NCBI GenBank assembly: GCA_002367105.1
Contig: DFCS01000006.1
Span: 36,901-46,197, forward strand
DNA: 9,297 nucleotides
Origin: Hungatella sp. UBA3048
GTDB lineage: Bacteria; Bacillota; Clostridia; Lachnospirales; Lachnospiraceae
Reading direction: 5' to 3'
Shown here: positions 1 through 6,037 of the stretch, one piece after another
How the letters are laid out: the number at the start of each line of letters is the position of its first letter
How positions within the stretch are numbered: the first letter of the stretch is position 1
Notes under the pieces: model-generated
The model's input: only the letters and a program-made list of their open reading frames with translations
Told to the model about the DNA's origin: nothing
Database searches by the model: none
Made by a program: the position numbers and the translations under genes

Positions 1-1
1 A

Positions 2-313
2 ACCAGAGAGCACGGATATCGGAAACCTCAGCTTGACAAGTGGGCGAAAAAAGGATACGAACGCTATTTCGCCCCTCTTCCTGAGCTTATGAAGGTGTTA
101 AATGAGGTCCCGGACCGGTATAACCGGATGCAGGAGGAGATTGACCGGCTGGAAGAAGAAGGAAGAATCTATGTCATCCGTCCGGATAAACATGTTACAG
201 TTCAGAGAACTGAAAAAGATAAGCGTAAGCTGGAGGCCCTGTACGGGGATGGGCGGCGTCTGGCGGAAGAGCATATGGGGAAGCTGAAAAAGTATTTAGA
301 GATTGAAGAGTGA
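2..313 (+). CDS. Patatin-family phospholipase, C-terminal part (5' end outside window)
   Basis: The reading frame is open from base 2 to the TGA at 311-313 and gives the last 103 residues of a protein whose start lies upstream of the window. The visible part is charged and helical, with the segment RIYVIRPDKHV followed by KRKLEALYGDGRRLAEEH. This resembles the C-terminal domain that follows the catalytic patatin fold in YjjU/RssA-like bacterial serine lipid hydrolases. The nucleophile elbow (GxSxG) and catalytic Asp would lie upstream and cannot be checked, so enzymatic activity is inferred from family resemblance only. The internal ATG at base 89 is not a credible start, because the frame upstream of it encodes matching sequence (KPQLDKWAKKGYERYF). 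No terminator is visible between this gene and pcrA; the intervening space holds two tandem structured repeats. Confidence 0.75.
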   Translation, partial: TREHGYRKPQLDKWAKKGYERYFAPLPELMKVLNEVPDRYNRMQEEIDRLEEEGRIYVIRPDKHVTVQRTEKDKRKLEALYGDGRRLAEEHMGKLKKYLEIEE

Positions 314-320
314 GAAAGAA

Positions 321-371
321 GAGAAACACCTTGCAGGCATACCTTTATGTCCTTGAAAGAAGGGCAGTAAA
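321..371 (+). repeat. Structured repeat, copy 1 (tandem with copy 2)
   Basis: The core is the 25 bases at 325-349, which match 377-401 (copy 2) at 24 of 25 positions with a period of 52. The 3' half folds well: TGTCCTT (348-354) pairs with AAGGGCA (360-366) across a GAAAG loop, with one T-G wobble, and TTTA/TAAA extends the stem beyond a single bulged G. A shorter CCT/AGG mini-hairpin precedes it. There is no T-run after the hairpin, so it does not look like a normal terminator. Confidence 0.7.
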
Positions 372-374
372 GTG

Positions 375-424
375 GGAACACCTTACAGGCATACCTTTAT
401 GCTCTGAAAAGATGGGCATATAAG
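375..424 (+). repeat. Structured repeat, copy 2, upstream of pcrA
   Basis: Second tandem copy, 24/25 identical to copy 1 over 377-401. The 3' hairpin is kept although its bases differ: TATGCTC (398-404) pairs with GGGCATA (414-420) around a loop starting TGAAAA. The copy ends about 26 bases before the pcrA start codon, so it would lie in the pcrA leader if transcription reads through from upstream. A regulatory role is inference. Confidence 0.7.
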
Positions 425-449
425 AGGAAAGGAAAGTACGGTATAATTT

Positions 450-2738
450 ATGAGCATTTATGATACATTGAATCCAATGCAAAAGGAAGCGGTACTCCAT
501 ACGGACGGACCGCTTCTTGTGCTGGCAGGAGCCGGGTCCGGTAAGACCAGGGTTCTTACACACCGCATTGCCTATTTAATAGAAGAAAAAAGCATCAATC
601 CATGGAATATCCTGGCCATCACTTTTACCAATAAAGCGGCAGGTGAGATGCGGGAGCGTGTAGACCGTCTGGTGGGCTTTGGTGCGGACAGCATCTGGGT
701 ATCCACCTTTCATTCATCCTGTGTGCGTATTCTCAGGCGGCACATTGAAAGCCTTGGTTATACGACGAATTTCACCATATATGATTCCGATGACCAGAAA
801 ACTCTGATGCGCCATGTACTAAAGGGCCTTGATATGGATCCCAAGATCTATAAGGACCGGGCGATGCTTGGATTTATTTCCACGGCAAAGAACGAGCTTG
901 TGACGGCCCAGGAATTTGAACTGAATGCCGGCGGTGATTTCAGGCAGAAGAAAGTGGCGCAGATTTATAAAGAATATCAGAGCCAGCTAAAAAAGAACAA
1001 TGCCCTGGACTTTGATGATTTAATCATGAAAACCGTGCAGCTATTCCAGAACAATCCGGAAATCCTGGATTATTATCAGGAACGTTTTAAATACATAATG
1101 GTAGATGAGTATCAGGATACCAATACGGCTCAGTTTAAGCTTATAAGCCTGCTGGCAGGAAAATACAGAAATCTTTGTGTTGTTGGAGATGACGACCAGT
1201 CCATCTATAAATTCCGCGGCGCTAATATAGAAAATATCCTAAATTTTGAAAAGGCTTATCCGGGAGCAAAAGTGATTAAGCTGGAACAGAACTACCGGTC
1301 CAGCCAAAGCATTTTAAATGCAGCCAATGAGGTGATCCGCCATAATCGGGGGCGAAAGGATAAAACTTTGTGGACCGCCAATGAAGAAGGTCCTCTGGTA
1401 CAGTTTAAGCAGTTTGATAACGCTTCAGAAGAGGCAGATGCCATTATCCGGGACATTTTAAACAGCTCTTCTGACTATCAGGACTGCGCGGTCCTTTACA
1501 GGACCAATGCCCAGTCCCGTCTGATTGAAGAAAAATGCCTTCAACATAATGTTCCGTACCGTATGGTGGGAGGTGTTAATTTCTATCAGAGAAAAGAGAT
1601 TAAGGATGTCCTGGCCTATTTAAAGACCATTGCCAATGCACAGGATGATTTAGCCTCTTTAAGAATCATTAATGTGCCCAAACGGGGAATTGGTGCGACC
1701 AGTCTGGGAAAAGTACAGGCTTTTGCTTCTGAACATGGATTTTCCATTTATGATGCATTTTGCCGTGCAAAGGCTGTGCCGGGACTTGGAAAAACAGCGG
1801 AGAAGGTTCATAAGTTTACGGAACAGATCGAGGATTTCCGGGGAAGGCTTGAAGAAGAAACGTATTCGATCCATGAACTGATCGAAGATGTCCTTGATGA
1901 AACCGGCTATCAGAAGGAATTAGAGGCAGAAGGTGAAATCGAATACCAGACACGTCTGGAAAATATAGAAGAGTTGATCAATAAAGCGGTCAGCTTTGAA
2001 GGGGAGCATGAGCACCCTAACTTAAGTGAGTTTCTGGAAGAGGTAGCCTTGGTAGCTGATGTGGACCGGATGGATGATTCGGAAAACAGAGTAACCCTTA
2101 TGACTCTGCACAGCGCTAAGGGACTTGAGTTTCCAAGAGTGTATTTAAGCGGCATGGAAGACGGGCTGTTCCCAAGCATGATGTCTATTTCCTCGGATGA
2201 TAAGGAAGATGTGGAAGAAGAACGCCGGCTTTGCTATGTGGGAATCACAAGAGCTCAGAATTTCCTGATGATGACGGCGGCGAGACAGCGTATGGTAAAT
2301 GGAGAAACCAGATATTCCAAGGTCAGCCGATTCATAGATGAAATTCCTGATGTGCTTTTGGATTCAAGTAAGCTGGAGACAAGACTGTCTGCCTCTCGTA
2401 CGCTTGATTACGATGACAGCGGTCTCCCATGGGGAAAAGCGAAGTCATCCGGACGGACGGCGGGTGTCAGCAGTTTTGGACCTGGAAACAATTCCTATGC
2501 GTCAAAAACCGCAACACCTGTGTCAACCCCTGGCTTTGGCAAAGCATTTACCGTAGAAAAATCAGCTTCTTTAAATTATAAAGAAGGGGACCGGGTCAGC
2601 CATGTGAAGTTTGGGGAAGGCGAGGTGTTGGAAATCAAGGACGGCGGAAGGGATTTTGAGGTAACAGTCCAGTTTGATCAGGCAGGCATCAAAAAAATGT
2701 TTGCTTCCTTTGCCAAGCTGAAACTTGTACGAGTTTGA
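450..2738 (+). CDS. pcrA: ATP-dependent 3'-5' DNA helicase PcrA (UvrD/Rep family, SF1A)
   Basis: This 762-residue protein is full length for PcrA, the essential Gram-positive UvrD-like helicase that unwinds DNA during repair and replication-fork processing and removes stalled complexes. All SF1A motifs are visible: Walker A GAGSGKT (27-33), Ia around TFTNKAAGEMRER (58-70), II DEYQDTN (219-225), III GDDDQSIYKFRGA (246-258), IV QNYRSS (280-285), V LHSAKGLEF (553-561) and VI EERRLCYVGITRA (590-602). A low-complexity Ser/Gly/Thr linker leads to a C-terminal Tudor-like domain (about 710-760, starting YKEGDRVSHVKFGEG), which in characterised PcrA/UvrD contacts RNA polymerase. The start at 450 gives the usual N-terminus MSIYDTLNPMQKEAVL. 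The best ribosome binding stretch, GAGGAAAGGAAAG at 424-436, is rather far upstream (about 13 bases). No terminator hairpin is evident after the stop. Confidence 0.97.
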   Translation: MSIYDTLNPMQKEAVLHTDGPLLVLAGAGSGKTRVLTHRIAYLIEEKSINPWNILAITFTNKAAGEMRERVDRLVGFGADSIWVSTFHSSCVRILRRHIESLGYTTNFTIYDSDDQKTLMRHVLKGLDMDPKIYKDRAMLGFISTAKNELVTAQEFELNAGGDFRQKKVAQIYKEYQSQLKKNNALDFDDLIMKTVQLFQNNPEILDYYQERFKYIMVDEYQDTNTAQFKLISLLAGKYRNLCVVGDDDQSIYKFRGANIENILNFEKAYPGAKVIKLEQNYRSSQSILNAANEVIRHNRGRKDKTLWTANEEGPLVQFKQFDNASEEADAIIRDILNSSSDYQDCAVLYRTNAQSRLIEEKCLQHNVPYRMVGGVNFYQRKEIKDVLAYLKTIANAQDDLASLRIINVPKRGIGATSLGKVQAFASEHGFSIYDAFCRAKAVPGLGKTAEKVHKFTEQIEDFRGRLEEETYSIHELIEDVLDETGYQKELEAEGEIEYQTRLENIEELINKAVSFEGEHEHPNLSEFLEEVALVADVDRMDDSENRVTLMTLHSAKGLEFPRVYLSGMEDGLFPSMMSISSDDKEDVEEERRLCYVGITRAQNFLMMTAARQRMVNGETRYSKVSRFIDEIPDVLLDSSKLETRLSASRTLDYDDSGLPWGKAKSSGRTAGVSSFGPGNNSYASKTATPVSTPGFGKAFTVEKSASLNYKEGDRVSHVKFGEGEVLEIKDGGRDFEVTVQFDQAGIKKMFASFAKLKLVRV

Positions 2739-2797
2739 TCTAAAAATACATAATTTATTAAAAAAAAGCAAAAATGATAGTAAAAGAATCAATATAA

Positions 2798-2806
2798 TGG
2801 TATAAT
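2798..2806 (+). promoter_or_regulatory. Probable extended -10 promoter for the small membrane protein gene
   Basis: TGG directly followed by a perfect TATAAT (2801-2806) forms an extended -10 element, which can work with a weak -35. No good -35 is seen at 17 bases spacing. A second TATAAT lies at 2793-2798. Transcription starting near 2813 would give a leader of about 140 bases containing repeat copy 3. Confidence 0.5.
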
Positions 2807-2851
2807 AACTGCGACAGGCAGAGAGACTAAAACTTAGCCGGAAGATATGAA

Positions 2852-2926
2852 GGAAATGCCTAACAGGCATCCCTTTACACCCAATAAAGTGTGGTGGGTT
2901 CTGCCCTGAAAAAAGGGCATAAAATA
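2852..2926 (+). repeat. Structured repeat, copy 3, with inserted hairpin
   Basis: This diverged copy shares ACAGGCAT, CCTTTA and the closing GGGCATAA with copies 1 and 2. Its first stem is now perfect (ATGCCT, loop AAC, AGGCAT at 2856-2870), and its 3' hairpin is TGCCCT/AGGGCA around GAAAAA (2902-2919). About 22 extra bases between the two halves can form their own stem (ACCCA/TGGGT). It lies just upstream of the ribosome binding site of the next gene. Confidence 0.6.
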
Positions 2927-2954
2927 GCAAGGCTCTCAGAAAGGACGTGGAGTT

Positions 2955-3248
2955 ATGAACAGATTTGATGCAATGAGTAAAGAAGCCATGAGTAAGCTGG
3001 AAGATCTTATGAACTCAAGCAGAGTAAATGAATTGCTTCATAGAAGGGAACAGGAAGAAAAGAAGAAAAACTGTATCCTCTGGATACTGGCTATCATAGG
3101 TGCAGTGGCGGCGGTGGCAGGAATTGCCTATACCGTATACCGTTTCTTCACACCGGACTATTTAGAAGATTTCGAAGACGATTTTGATGATGATTTCGAC
3201 GATGATTTCTTTGAAGATGATAAACCGGGCGAAGGTTCTGAAGAGTAG
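2955..3248 (+). CDS. Small single-pass membrane protein with acidic Asp/Phe-rich tail, function unknown
   Basis: The 97-residue protein has three parts. The first is a charged, probably helical N-terminus (1-39) ending in the basic cluster REQEEKKKN. The second is one hydrophobic membrane segment (about 40-65, ILWILAIIGAVAAVAGIAY). The third is a short tail of repeated DDF/DDDF units (71-89) ending PGEGSEE. There is no cleavable signal peptide. With the Lys/Arg patch before the membrane segment, the positive-inside rule predicts a cytoplasmic N-terminus and an external acidic tail. The start is supported by AAGGA at 2941-2945, nine bases before the ATG. I recall similar small proteins in Lachnospiraceae without an assigned function, and I assign none here. 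It has its own likely promoter and a strong terminator, so it appears to be transcribed alone. Confidence 0.8.
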   Translation: MNRFDAMSKEAMSKLEDLMNSSRVNELLHRREQEEKKKNCILWILAIIGAVAAVAGIAYTVYRFFTPDYLEDFEDDFDDDFDDDFFEDDKPGEGSEE

Positions 3249-3268
3249 GATCGGCATTATAAAGAGAG

Positions 3269-3300
3269 AGCGTGCCTCAGATAGTGAGACACGCTTTTTT
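3269..3300 (+). terminator. Rho-independent terminator after the small membrane protein gene
   Basis: AGCGTG (3269-3274) pairs with CACGCT (3290-3295). After one C-A mismatch, CTCA (3276-3279) pairs with TGAG (3285-3288) around the loop GATAG. A run of six T follows (3295-3300). It lies 20 bases after the stop codon at 3248 and separates this gene from rlmD. Confidence 0.9.
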
Positions 3301-3404
3301 GCTCGATTGGAATTAGAAAAAGTCATATAGCCTGCAGCATTTGCCGGATACAGAAATGAAAAATTCCTGCGTCTGGCTCGCTGCGCGCGGAAATAAAGAT
3401 AGAA

Positions 3405-3410
3405 GAGGAG
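3405..3410 (+). promoter_or_regulatory. Ribosome binding site that sets the rlmD start
   Basis: GAGGAG lies eight bases before the GTG at 3419. The alternatives further upstream in the same frame (TTG at 3341, ATG at 3356) have no purine-rich site before them. Confidence 0.8.
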
Positions 3411-3418
3411 CACGCATA

Positions 3419-4777
3419 GTGAAAAAGGGTGAGATATACGAAGGTACGATTGGAAGATTTGATTTTCCTGACAAAGGAATCATTGAACTACCGGAGGGGA
3501 AAATTACGGTAAAGCATGCACTTCCCGGCCAGAAGGTCCGGGTTATGATAAATAAAAAAAGAGGGGGACGTTGTGAAGGGAGGATTCTTGAGGTATTGGA
3601 GCATTCAAGCCTGGAATCGGCAGAGAATCCATGTCCTCATTTCGGAAGCTGCGGGGGCTGCGTTTATCAGACAATTCCCTATGCGGAGCAGCTTAAGATC
3701 AAAGAGCAGCAGGTAAAGGATCTAATAGACGGAGTCTGTGAGGATTATGAATTTGATGGGATACGGCCAAGCCCTGTGGAAGCGGAATATCGGAATAAAA
3801 TGGAGTTTTCCTTTGGCGATGAATATAAGGATGGTCCCCTTGCTTTAGGTATGCACAAGAGAGGAAGTTTTTATGACGTAGTGACTACTACGGAATGTAA
3901 GATAGTCAATCCTGATTTTTGTGACATCCTGAAGGCAGTAAAGGAGTATTTCGAACAATTGGGGACCGGTTTTTATAAGAAGATGCAGCATACGGGATAT
4001 CTGCGTCATCTTTTAGTGCGCCGGGCTGTTAAGACCGGTGAGATTTTGGTGGCCCTGGTTACCACAACGCAGGAAGAAGTGGATTTGAAGCCACTGACGG
4101 AGCTGTTGCTGAGGCTTTCTTTAAATGGGAAAATTGTGGGCATTCTCCATATTTTAAATGATAGTCTGGCAGATGTGGTTAAGAGTGACAGGACTGATAT
4201 TTTATATGGACAGGATTATTTTTATGAAGAGCTTTTAGGGCTGAAGTTCAAAATTTCTCCGTTTTCTTTTTTCCAGACCAATTCCCTTGGGGCGGAAGTC
4301 CTGTATGAGACGGTCAGAGGATATGTGGGAGAGACCAAGGATAAGGTGGTTTTTGATTTATATAGCGGAACCGGTACGATTGCTCAGATCATTGCTCCGG
4401 TCGCCAAAAAGGTCGTTGGCGTGGAAATCGTTAAAGAGGCGGTGGAGGCTGCAAGAGAGAATGCAAAGCTGAATGGCCTTGATAATTGTGAATTTATTGA
4501 CGGGGATGTACTTAAGATTATTGATGAGCTGAAAGATAAGCCTGATTTGATTATTTTGGATCCGCCGAGAGATGGGATTCATCCTAAGGCGTTGGGGAAG
4601 ATTATTGATTTTGGTGTGGATCGGATGGTTTATGTTTCTTGTAAGCCGACCAGCTTGGCTAGGGATTTGGTTGTTCTTCAAGAGAGCGGGTATCGGGTGG
4701 AGAAGGTTTGTTGTGTGGATATGTTTCCTTCGACGGCGAACGTTGAAACCGTTTGCCTGCTGTCGAGGAAATCTTGA
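3419..4777 (+). CDS. rlmD: 23S rRNA (uracil-C5)-methyltransferase, RlmD/RlmCD type
   Basis: The enzyme transfers a methyl group from SAM to C5 of a uridine in 23S rRNA (U1939; in some Firmicutes a single RlmCD enzyme also modifies U747). I start it at GTG 3419, giving 452 residues and a protein that begins directly with the TRAM RNA-binding domain (about 1-58). Four Cys for the 4Fe-4S cluster are present: C72, C78 and C81 in CPHFGSCGGC, plus C160. The uracil methyltransferase motif PFSFFQTN is at 281-288. The Rossmann fold has the SAM loop DLYSGTGT (313-320), VVGVEI (332-337) and DPPRDGIHP (381-389). The catalytic Cys is C408 (YVSCKP) and the general base is E443 in STANVETV. Nothing is missing. 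It follows the terminator at 3269-3300, so it has its own promoter, which I could not place. Target specificity, U1939 alone or both sites, cannot be told from sequence. Confidence 0.94.
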   Translation: MKKGEIYEGTIGRFDFPDKGIIELPEGKITVKHALPGQKVRVMINKKRGGRCEGRILEVLEHSSLESAENPCPHFGSCGGCVYQTIPYAEQLKIKEQQVKDLIDGVCEDYEFDGIRPSPVEAEYRNKMEFSFGDEYKDGPLALGMHKRGSFYDVVTTTECKIVNPDFCDILKAVKEYFEQLGTGFYKKMQHTGYLRHLLVRRAVKTGEILVALVTTTQEEVDLKPLTELLLRLSLNGKIVGILHILNDSLADVVKSDRTDILYGQDYFYEELLGLKFKISPFSFFQTNSLGAEVLYETVRGYVGETKDKVVFDLYSGTGTIAQIIAPVAKKVVGVEIVKEAVEAARENAKLNGLDNCEFIDGDVLKIIDELKDKPDLIILDPPRDGIHPKALGKIIDFGVDRMVYVSCKPTSLARDLVVLQESGYRVEKVCCVDMFPSTANVETVCLLSRKS

Positions 4778-4934
4778 TTCTATGCGGTTTTACAAGGTTT
4801 TGCCGGATAAATGATACTGTGTTTGTTTATAAATATGTTTGGTGAGGCTGATTTTTAAATGGGGATGGGGTAATGTCAAAAAGTTGAAAGTTGGACTTTT
4901 GCCATAAGGTAGTAATTAATTATGAGGGCAGGAT

Positions 4935-5492
4935 ATGCATTTAGAGAATGATAAATATATCGTAAATATAGCAATAGATACAACATATACGGTTAACTCG
5001 GCGGATAATAAACCATACGATATGGTATTTAACCCTGCAGTTATGAAACATAATGATTTATACAAGACATTTTGTATTGAAGTGGTAAAGTATGATCAAA
5101 CGAAAACAATGGCTTTGATAGGCGATTTCTTCTGTTATGACAGTGACTGTGCTATACTGGAAGAGGATATATTGACGGTTCTTCAAGATAATATGATAAC
5201 TCAAATTAATTTATCAGCCAATAGCTTAGTTTTGCATAAAATTCTGGACACGTTTGGATGTAATTTTGGAATCTACCGGAAATTCAATTACTATGTCATT
5301 TATGGAGAGTTAGAGATTACCCGGTTAAATGAACAGTTTGAAAAGGTATGGGCCTTTTCGGGAGGGGATATTTTTGTAAGTCAAAATGAAAAGTGTCCTT
5401 TTGAGCTGGCAGATGATAAAATAAAGCTTAATGATTGGAATGGAAATTACTATGAGATTGACTTAAATGGAAATCTTATTTTGATGCGATAG
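4935..5492 (+). CDS. Unknown 185-residue protein, possibly immunity-type
   Basis: Not firmly recognised. The protein is soluble, acidic and rich in Asn, Asp and Tyr, with no signal peptide or membrane segment. The C-terminal third contains ITRLNEQFEKVWAFSGGDIF (128-147), then a strand-turn-strand pattern DKIKLNDWNGNYYEIDLNGN (161-180) that resembles beta-propeller-like blades. I recall this W-x-FSG-x-DIF plus DW-G-Y-ID-G arrangement from uncharacterised proteins near polymorphic-toxin loci, which would suggest an immunity protein, but no toxin gene is visible here, so this is a weak inference. GAGGG (4924-4928) lies six bases before the ATG. The gene is markedly more A+T-rich than pcrA and rlmD, and a transposase fragment starts just downstream, so acquisition by transfer is plausible. 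Confidence 0.65.
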   Translation: MHLENDKYIVNIAIDTTYTVNSADNKPYDMVFNPAVMKHNDLYKTFCIEVVKYDQTKTMALIGDFFCYDSDCAILEEDILTVLQDNMITQINLSANSLVLHKILDTFGCNFGIYRKFNYYVIYGELEITRLNEQFEKVWAFSGGDIFVSQNEKCPFELADDKIKLNDWNGNYYEIDLNGNLILMR

Positions 5493-5547
5493 GAGGAAAA
5501 ATGAGATACACTTTTTAGATTTAGCAAAAGAAGCTGACTTTTTATGA

Positions 5548-5718
5548 ACTTTCCAATCAAATTTGGCTTTAGAAGCAACCTCTATGTACAGCTTTCACAT
5601 TGCTAACTTTCTATCTTACCATGAGGCACTAATTCACTACACTCCTTATGTTTACTGCTTGAATCCAAAAATGACTGCTAATTATAGGAAAACGTTTGTC
5701 AACCTTAATAAAACCGAT
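5548..5718 (+). pseudogene. IS110-family transposase fragment (N-terminal DEDD-domain piece)
   Basis: The frame after the TGA at 5545-5547 reads LALEATSMYSFHI, then YVYCLNPKMTANYRKTF and NKTD. This is typical of the RuvC-like DEDD domain of IS110-family transposases; the Glu of LEAT and the Asp of KTD would be two of the catalytic acids. The first catalytic Asp and the whole C-terminal Ser-containing domain are missing. The same frame upstream of the stop (5500-5544) may be decayed N-terminal sequence, which I cannot confirm. Sequence similarity appears to end at about 5719. IS110 elements are now known to use a bridge RNA made from a non-coding end; no such end is identifiable here. It is a dead remnant between the 185-residue protein and the kinase-like tail. 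Confidence 0.7.
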
Positions 5719-5928
5719 GATTTATATATGTTATCGCTGAAAAATGTGGAAACAGTAAAGAAGCGTGAGGCATTGAGGGGAAAGGTTGGGTATATCGGTT
5801 TTACGCCGGAGGCTCTGTACGCGGACTTCATGAAGGTAACCCCTAAAATTGGATTTTGGCTCGACACCTCAGAGCAGTCACCGGAGAAATCGGTTGAGGA
5901 TATTTTGTTACACTTCAAGGGGCAATAG
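5719..5928 (+). pseudogene. Probable C-terminal remnant of a small P-loop (nucleotide-kinase-like) protein
   Basis: From 5719 the frame continues, without interruption from the IS110 fragment, into about 69 residues. They contain LYMLSLKNVETVKKREALRG, then GFTPEALYADF and IGFWLDTSEQSPEKSVEDIL, ending at TAG 5926-5928. A strand, then a KxRExxRG-type lid segment, then a DTSxxxPExxVxxIL ending is the usual C-terminal layout of small P-loop kinases and phosphotransferases (shikimate-kinase or chloramphenicol-phosphotransferase-like). No Walker A motif is present anywhere in the joined frame, so the ATP-binding half has been lost. I cannot name the substrate. Its last bases lie about 110 bases before the next gene's start codon. 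Confidence 0.45.
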
Positions 5929-5951
5929 AATAGGAAAAATAAAATTCGAAT

Positions 5952-5979
5952 TTGTCGAGCAGATTGAACAGCATATTAT
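5952..5979 (+). promoter_or_regulatory. Possible promoter for the DUF2207-type gene
   Basis: TTGTCG (5952-5957, 4/6 match to TTGACA) and TATTAT (5974-5979, 5/6 match to TATAAT) are 16 bases apart in an A+T-rich stretch about 60 bases upstream of the start codon. Confidence 0.3.
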
Positions 5980-6037
5980 TTATATCATGGAAATTTCAAT
6001 AACTTATTGTTCATATAAACAAGGCAGGAGAAGGCTA

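Noticed and set aside
442..452. TATAAT two bases before the pcrA start codon, as a promoter
   Set aside because: A -10 here would start transcription inside the gene, and there is no -35 at the right distance (419-424 is not similar).
2571..2930. 119-residue - strand frame across the pcrA end and the following spacer
   Set aside because: It overlaps the conserved Tudor domain antisense and then runs through the repeat; it has no ribosome binding site and no family resemblance. Its KGMPVR peptide, shared with the frame at 345-563, only reflects the repeat read backwards.
3340..4809. 11-base direct repeat TTTGCCGGATA on both sides of rlmD (3340-3350 and 4799-4809), as an attachment-site pair
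   Set aside because: About ten 11-base matches are expected by chance in a window this size, and rlmD is a core gene with no integrase nearby.
5493..5560. Bridge-RNA-bearing end of an IS110 element
   Set aside because: The transposase piece lacks its N-terminus, so the true left end is absent, and no loop structure or core repeat can be identified.
5849..6037. 63-residue N-terminal extension of the DUF2207-type protein
   Set aside because: It would overlap the kinase-like remnant in another frame. The ATG at 6038 has an ideal AGGAG and is followed at once by a signal peptide.
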